Part shown: positions 56,967 through 64,000 of the stretch, one piece after another | How the letters are laid out: every line of letters starts with the position of its first letter | Position numbering within the stretch: position 1 is the stretch's first letter | Source: Loripinus fragilis | Lineage: Eukaryota > Mollusca > Bivalvia > Lucinida > Lucinidae | DNA length: 64,000 nt | Direction of reading: 5' to 3' | NCBI GenBank assembly: GCA_964019695.1 | Contig: OZ026525.1 | Coordinates: 72,780,260 to 72,844,259, forward strand | Position numbers and translations under genes: made by a program | Notes under the pieces: model-generated | Told to the model about the DNA's origin: nothing | Databases searched by the model: none | The model's input: only the letters and a program-made list of their open reading frames with translations

Positions 56967-58647
56967 ATAAGAGAGAAGGTAAAAAAAACGAAAATCTTTG
57001 TAAAACAGTCATTTTTCAATGAATTCAGATGAAATTTCGCACACAGATCAGGAATCAAAATAGAAATAATTTGAAAGTATTTTTGGAAGAAATTTAAATT
57101 TAAATTTTAAAATTTTATTGAATTTTAGTTTAAATTTTAATTTTTTCTTAAAATCATTTTTAAAGCCTAGCTCTCTTGAGGAAAGACTCAAATTGCATTA
57201 TATACCAGAAAATGCAATTAAATGGCCATACACAAACAGGTTTGACCTGGATTTGACTAATCAATCCGAGCAGGCTGGCCGTGATACTCCGTTTTTGCAG
57301 ACTGGCTAGCACTGCTGTGCAAGTTGATTTTTGTGATTGTATTCCCTTTTCTACTGAAATGTGCTATGAGTGCTTACTCACTTTAACTGTACCAGTATGA
57401 TGACTTAGCATATGGGTATTTATTAAAACACTCTTAGGATACTTACACTCATTAGAACCGCCTCATAGAGATGGCACTTAAAGGCATAATGATGAGGATC
57501 CGCAGGGACTGGTCGGGACCATTCCCCCAAGCAGGTTCCCTGGCCTCATTGCTTAGACCAATAAAATTCAATTGTATTTGGCTGTTCAACTCACCGGGTC
57601 GAGGCTGTACTAATTTGAACACAAACTTAAACTTTTTCAGCTAAACAAATCAACTGCAGCCCCCCCCCCCCAGCTTCACCCGAGATCAAATTTTGTTCTT
57701 ATTTCGACCACACAAGCAGTAGTATTGTTTGGTACTCATTAGAGTCGCATCACACTCAAAATTGTTTATGAAGCTACTCATTAGAGCCGCCTCGCATAGA
57801 TAATGATATAACACAGTTATCAAAGCTCATTTAGTTACCTAACCCCCAATGAAGCACTTTCACACAGATACTCGTATTACGTGCTTAAGCGGGTTGTGAT
57901 ATTTCTCGTTCGACGAGGCGGTTCTAATGAGTAATCTTTACTTACAGTCTTTTCAGGAATTTCAAATTTGAGATATAGTTTCATCAAAAAATGAGGATGA
58001 GCAATTTCCATTATGATATGGGCATTAAATCTAGACCTAGGTCTCAAATCTTTCCCACTCTTACCATTTTGGTAGCATGTAAATTACTGAATATTTCACA
58101 CTCAGAACTAGCAGTGTAGATCATGATTAGAATGAAATGATGTGTTTCGTCTAGCATCAGGCACTCATCAGTGAAGCTGCTCTACTTAAGACACAAAGTA
58201 AGTGGTATAAATTGCTGTTTTCAGCATGCTTGGGTGCAACGTAGCTTGGTTTTGGGGGCAAATTTGAATGTGATTCAAAACTGTTCGCGATTTTGCTTAA
58301 AATCACTTTAAAATTTGATTTTTTAGCTTCAGTTTTTCAATTTTGTAACTAAAGTTTATGTGAGATTATCCTTTAATGACTCTTACAGATGCCTAAACTT
58401 TCCTTTTTGCTTTTGGGTTATTGAGATGCGTTGAAATAATTGAAACTATGAACTTTTTCATCAGACTAGTTTGAATAATTGAACTTTTGCATGTGTCAGC
58501 TTGTGAGGGGGTCACATATGAAATCCTGGATTTGTATCGCTTTTTGGTGACTGAGTTAGTCTTTTTTGACGATTATTTGCTTAACTATATGAGTTTGATA
58601 TGTCACAGAGACAAAATTTAAAAAATCGAAAATTTGCAGATTCTTGA
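56967..58647. repeat. array monomer 5, B only
   Basis: C-run 12. Private changes: TTTTTCAATTTTG for TTTTTAAATTTTG near 58336, and five rather than six Gs near 58506. Confidence 0.95.
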
Positions 58648-60803
58648 AGGTGTTAGTACACAATTACAGTCTTCCGGTTTGGTAGCCCACGAAAATAGTA
58701 CCTTTAGAAATTTAGCACTTGCCGTTTCTGGGCCCTTTATGGCGTTAAATGGGTGCTTTATTCGACTTTTTATGTACATGTGATTCAACATTGGTCTATA
58801 TTTGTCAGGCTGATGCAGAAAAATGCATCTTTGTGTGGACTATTTTGTCACAGACTCCCCGGCGCACTCCCCAGGTAACGTCTGACACGGGTCGGATTTC
58901 AGCCCGGATTTTTTGACTGTTCCCCAAAGAACGGAGAATGCTGAGAAAACGAGATTATCAAGGTAGGTTGTCTTTTCACTTTTTTGACAGGTGAATGTAA
59001 GATCTTGCCACTCACAGACAGAAAAAGGTCCAAGCAATGTCCTGGAAAAATTTGCAGATGCTCGAATTCTGCCTTTTTACATGGAGTTGAATGGGACCGA
59101 TTAATTGTGCACCGAACCCTATAAGAGAGAAGGTAAAAAAAACGAAAATCTTTGTAAAACAGTCATTTTTCAATGAATTCAGATGAAATTTCGCACACAG
59201 ATCAGGAATCAAAATAGAAATAATTTGAAAGTATTTTTGGAAGAAATTTAAATTTAAATTTTAAAATTTTATTGAATTTTAGTTTAAATTTTAATTTTTT
59301 CTTAAAATCATTTTTAAAGCCTAGCTCTCTTGAGGAAAGACTCAAATTGCATTATATACCAGAAAATGCAATTAAATGGCCATACACAAACAGGTTTGAC
59401 CTGGATTTGACTAATCAATCCGAGCAGGCTGGCCGTGATACTCCGTTTTTGCAGACTGGCTAGCACTGCTGTGCAAGTTGATTTTTGTGATTGTATTCCC
59501 TTTTCTACTGAAATGTGCTATGAGTGCTTACTCACTTTAACTGTACCAGTATGATGACTTAGCATATGGGTATTTATTAAAACACTCTTAGGATACTTAC
59601 ACTCATTAGAACCGCCTCATAGAGATGGCACTTAAAGGCATAATGATGAGGATCCGCAGGGACTGGTCGGGACCATTCCCCCAAGCAGGTTCCCTGGCCT
59701 CATTGCTTAGACCAATAAAATTCAATTGTATTTGGCTGTTCAACTCACCGGGTCGAGGCTGTACTAATTTGAACACAAACTTAAACTTTTTCAGCTAAAC
59801 AAATCAACTGCAGCCCCCCCCCCCCCAGCTTCACCCGAGATCAAATTTTGTTCTTATTTCGACCACACAAGCAGTAGTATTGTTTGGTACTCATTAGAGT
59901 CGCATCACACTCAAAATTGTTTATGAAGCTACTCATTAGAGCCGCCTCGCATAGATAATGATATAACACAGTTATCAAAGCTCATTTAGTTACCTAACCC
60001 CCAATGAAGCACTTTCACACAGATACTCGTATTACGTGCTTAAGCGGGTTGTGATATTTCTCGTTCGACGAGGCGGTTCTAATGAGTAATCTTTACTTAC
60101 AGTCTTTTCAGGAATTTCAAATTTGAGATATAGTTTCATCAAAAAATGAGGATGAGCAATTTCCATTATGATATGGGCATTAAATCTAGACCTAGGTCTC
60201 AAATCTTTCCCACTCTTACCATTTTGGTAGCATGTAAATTACTGAATATTTCACACTCAGAACTAGCAGTGTAGATCATGATTAGAATGAAATGATGTGT
60301 TTCGTCTAGCATCAGGCACTCATCAGTGAAGCTGCTCTACTTAAGACACAAAGTAAGTGGTATAAATTGCTGTTTTCAGCATGCTTGGGTGCAACGTAGC
60401 TTGGTTTTGGGGGCAAATTTGAATGTGATTCAAAACTGTTCGCGATTTTGCTTAAAATCACTTTAAAATTTGATTTTTTAGCTTCAGTTTTTAAATTTTG
60501 TAACTAAAGTTTATGTGAGATTATCCTTTAATGACTCTTACAGATGCCTAAACTTTCCTTTTTGCTTTTGGGTTATTGAGATGCGTTGAAATAATTGAAA
60601 CTATGAACTTTTTCATCAGACTAGTTTGAATAATTGAACTTTTGCATGTGTCAGCTTGTGAGGGGGGTCACATATGAAATCCTGGATTTGTATCGCTTTT
60701 TGGTGACTGAGTTAGTCTTTTTTGACGATTATTTGCTTAACTATATGAGTTTGATATGTCACAGAGACAAAATTTAAAAAATCGAAAATTTGCAGATTCT
60801 TGA
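58648..60803. repeat. array monomer 6, HB (H 58648-59120)
   Basis: H is 473 bp because of one extra T (GGCGTTAAATGG near 58743). C-run 13. Confidence 0.95.
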
Positions 60804-62961
60804 AGGTGTTAGTACACAATTACAGTCTTCCGGTTTGGTAGCCCACGAAAATAGTACCTTTAGAAATTTAGCACTTGCCGTTTCTGGGCCCTTTATGGCG
60901 TAAATGGGTGCTTTATTCGACTTTTTATGTACATGTGATTCAACATTGGTCTATATTTGTCAGGCTGATGCAGAAAAATGCATCTTTGTGTGGACTATTT
61001 TGTCACAGACTCCCCGGCGCACTCCCCAGGTAACGTCTGACACGGGTCGGATTTCAGCCCGGATTTTTTGACTGTTCCCCAAAGAACGGAGAATGCTGAG
61101 AAAACGAGATTATCAAGGTAGGTTGTCTTTTCACTTTTTTGACAGGTGAATGTAAGATCTTGCCACTCACAGACAGAAAAAGGTCCAAGCAATGTCCTGG
61201 AAAAATTTGCAGATGCTCGAATTCTGCCTTTTTACATGGAGTTGAATGGGACCGATTAATTGTGCACCGAACCCTATAAGAGAGAAGGTAAAAAAAACGA
61301 AAATCTTTGTAAAACAGTCATTTTTCAATGAATTCAGATGAAATTTCGCACACAGATCAGGAATCAAAATAGAAATAATTTGAAAGTATTTTTGGAAGAA
61401 ATTTAAATTTAAATTTTAAAATTTTATTGAATTTTAGTTTAAATTTTAATTTTTTCTTAAAATCATTTTTAAAGCCTAGCTCTCTTGAGGAAAGACTCAA
61501 ATTGCATTATATACCAGAAAATGCAATTAAATGGCCATACACAAACAGGTTTGACCTGGATTTGACTAATCAATCCGAGCAGGCTGGCCGTGATACTCCG
61601 TTTTTGCAGACTGGCTAGCACTGCTGTGCAAGTTGATTTTTGTGATTGTATTCCCTTTTCTACTGAAATGTGCTATGAGTGCTTACTCACTTTAACTGTA
61701 CCAGTATGATGACTTAGCATATGGGTATTTATTAAAACACTCTTAGGATACTTACACTCATTAGAACCGCCTCATAGAGATGGCACTTAAAGGCATAATG
61801 ATGAGGATCCGCAGGGACTGGTCGGGACCATTCCCCCAAGCAGGTTCCCTGGCCTCATTGCTTAGACCAATAAAATTCAATTGTATTTGGCTGTTCAACT
61901 CACCGGGTCGAGGCTGTACTAATTTGAACACAAACTTAAACTTTTTCAGCTAAACAAATCAACTGCAGCCCCCCCCCCCCCCCCAGCTTCACCCGAGATC
62001 AAATTTTGTTCTTATTTCGACCACACAAGCAGTAGTATTGTTTGGTACTCATTAGAGTCGCATCACACTCAAAATTGTTTATGAAGCTACTCATTAGAGC
62101 CGCCTCGCATAGATAATGATATAACACAGTTATCAAAGCTCATTTAGTTACCTAACCCCCAATGAAGCACTTTCACACAGATACTCGTATTACGTGCTTA
62201 AGCGGGTTGTGATATTTCTCGTTCGACGAGGCGGTTCTAATGAGTAATCTTTACTTACAGTCTTTTCAGGAATTTCAAATTTGAGATATAGTTTCATCAA
62301 AAAATGAGGATGAGCAATTTCCATTATGATATGGGCATTAAATCTAGACCTAGGTCTCAAATCTTTCCCACTCTTACCATTTTGGTAGCATGTAAATTAC
62401 TGAATATTTCACACTCAGAACTAGCAGTGTAGATCATGATTAGAATGAAATGATGTGTTTCGTCTAGCATCAGGCACTCATCAGTGAAGCTGCTCTACTT
62501 AAGACACAAAGTAAGTGGTATAAATTGCTGTTTTCAGCATGCTTGGGTGCAACGTAGCTTGGTTTTGGGGGCAAATTTGAATGTGATTCAAAACTGTTCG
62601 CGATTTTGCTTAAAATCACTTTAAAATTTGATTTTTTAGCTTCAGTTTTTAAATTTTGTAACTAAAGTTTATGTGAGATTATCCTTTAATGACTCTTACA
62701 GATGCCTAAACTTTCCTTTTTGCTTTTGGGTTATTGAGATGCGTTGAAATAATTGAAACTATGAACTTTTTCATCAGACTAGTTTGAATAATTGAACTTT
62801 TGCATGTGTCAGCTTGTGAGGGGGGTCACATATGAAATCCTGGATTTGTATCGCTTTTTGGTGACTGAGTTAGTCTTTTTTGACGATTATTTGCTTAACT
62901 ATATGAGTTTGATATGTCACAGAGACAAAATTTAAAAAATCGAAAATTTGCAGATTCTTGA
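60804..62961. repeat. array monomer 7, HB (H 60804-61275)
   Basis: Directly follows another HB, so HB can neighbour HB. C-run 16. Confidence 0.95.
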
Positions 62962-64000
62962 ATAAGAGAGAAGGTAAAAAAAACGAAAATCTTTGTAAAA
63001 CAGTCATTTTTCAATGAATTCAGATGAAATTTCGCACACAGATCAGGAATCAAAATAGAAATAATTTGAAAGTATTTTTGGAAGAAATTTAAATTTAAAT
63101 TTTAAAATTTTATTGAATTTTAGTTTAAATTTTAATTTTTTCTTAAAATCATTTTTAAAGCCTAGCTCTCTTGAGGAAAGACTCAAATTGCATTATATAC
63201 CAGAAAATGCAATTAAATGGCCATACACAAACAGGTTTGACCTGGATTTGACTAATCAATCCGAGCAGGCTGGCCGTGATACTCCGTTTTTGCAGACTGG
63301 CTAGCACTGCTGTGCAAGTTGATTTTTGTGATTGTATTCCCTTTTCTACTGAAATGTGCTATGAGTGCTTACTCACTTTAACTGTACCAGTATGATGACT
63401 TAGCATATGGGTATTTATTAAAACACTCTTAGGATACTTACACTCATTAGAACCGCCTCATAGAGATGGCACTTAAAGGCATAATGATGAGGATCCGCAG
63501 GGACTGGTCGGGACCATTCCCCCAAGCAGGTTCCCTGGCCTCATTGCTTAGACCAATAAAATTCAATTGTATTTGGCTGTTCAACTCACCGGGTCGAGGC
63601 TGTACTAATTTGAACACAAACTTAAACTTTTTCAGCTAAACAAATCAACTGCAGCCCCCCCCCCCCCCCCAGCTTCACCCGAGATCAAATTTTGTTCTTA
63701 TTTCGACCACACAAGCAGTAGTATTGTTTGGTACTCATTAGAGTCGCATCACACTCAAAATTGTTTATGAAGCTACTCATTAGAGCCGCCTCGCATAGAT
63801 AATGATATAACACAGTTATCAAAGCTCATTTAGTTACCTAACCCCCAATGAAGCACTTTCACACAGATACTCGTATTACGTGCTTAAGCGGGTTGTGATA
63901 TTTCTCGTTCGACGAGGCGGTTCTAATGAGTAATCTTTACTTACAGTCTTTTCAGGAATTTCAAATTTGAGATATAGTTTCATCAAAAAATGAGGATGAG
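62962..64000. repeat. array monomer 8, B only, cut by window end
   Basis: C-run 16. The window ends inside the unit at the position equal to about 50799 in monomer 1. Confidence 0.95.

Larger units (their letters stand above)
49294..64000. repeat. long tandem array of two-block (H and B) units, continues past window
   Basis: Head-to-tail copies, nearly identical, in the order HB, B, HB, B, B, HB, HB, B(cut). H is 472 bp; B is 1670 bp plus a C-run of 10-16. Spacing of one reference point (49916, 51599, 53751, 55435, 57118, 59272, 61427, 63113) equals 1670+n for B steps and 2142+n for HB steps in every case. The longest open frame per unit is 66 codons, with no RNA gene recognised (5S, U1, U2 and histone sequences looked for). 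Each B contains an AT-only block, a TATAAA site, and four copies of an ACTCATTAGAACCGCCTC-like motif (three direct, one inverted). Satellite or tandemly amplified element; function unknown. Confidence 0.95.

Noticed and set aside
49294..64000. Repeated 63-66-codon frames in every array unit (one plus, two minus)
   Set aside because: Their repetition reflects unit identity, not selection; the plus frame is driven by an AT-only block and none has a recognisable motif.
49294..64000. CRISPR array or rDNA/5S/snRNA/histone cluster
   Set aside because: Units are 1.7-2.2 kb with no spacers, and no 5S, U1, U2, histone or rRNA sequence could be recognised in them.

Overview
The window looks like nuclear DNA from an invertebrate animal, most likely a bivalve mollusc. 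Basis: AT-rich, gene-poor sequence; tRNA-derived SINEs with polymerase III boxes; many small foldback elements; composite elements that open with runs of CCGT/CGTC followed by tandem units. The bivalve assignment comes from remembered resemblance of these repeats to clam and mussel genomes and was not searched. There is no bacterial gene organisation: no operons, no ribosome binding sites and no dense coding.

Layout. 1-2.1 kb holds a frameshifted remnant of a metazoan hypothetical-protein family. 2.1-16 kb is mostly AT-rich non-coding DNA with SINEs (one split by a nested insertion), small foldbacks and a few dispersed repeats. 16.3-22.4 kb is a block of minisatellite and three (CCGT)-type tandem-repeat elements, one bounded by perfect 15-bp inverted termini. 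22.5-25.9 kb is a 3.36-kb element with long inverted termini and TA target sites; it carries a zinc-finger-like scrap and a reverse-transcriptase-like scrap. 26-39.6 kb is dense in foldback/MITE families, includes a CpG-rich stretch phased at 11 bp (28.2-29.4 kb), a 416-bp inverted repeat (31 kb) and a candidate promoter cluster (32.2-32.5 kb).

The only convincing intact gene is on the minus strand at 39620-42985: a single-exon 1121-residue protein with a signal peptide, a glycosylated N-terminal ectodomain, about nine membrane segments and a cytosolic-type tail made of three ~40-residue repeats. I cannot assign a function.

43-49.2 kb is again repeat-rich and includes a 1.79-kb TIR element with a candidate AATAC target duplication. 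From 49294 to the window end lies a nearly identical head-to-tail tandem array. It is built from two blocks: H (472 bp) and B (1670 bp plus a variable C-run). They occur as H-B-B-H-B-B-B-H-B-H-B-B(cut), giving monomers of about 1.68 kb (B) and 2.15 kb (HB). The array starts exactly at the start of H, and each B carries inverted copies of a motif resembling hairpins in the flanking DNA. I see no coding capacity in it. This array, the orphan membrane protein and the 11-bp phased region are the parts most worth following up.
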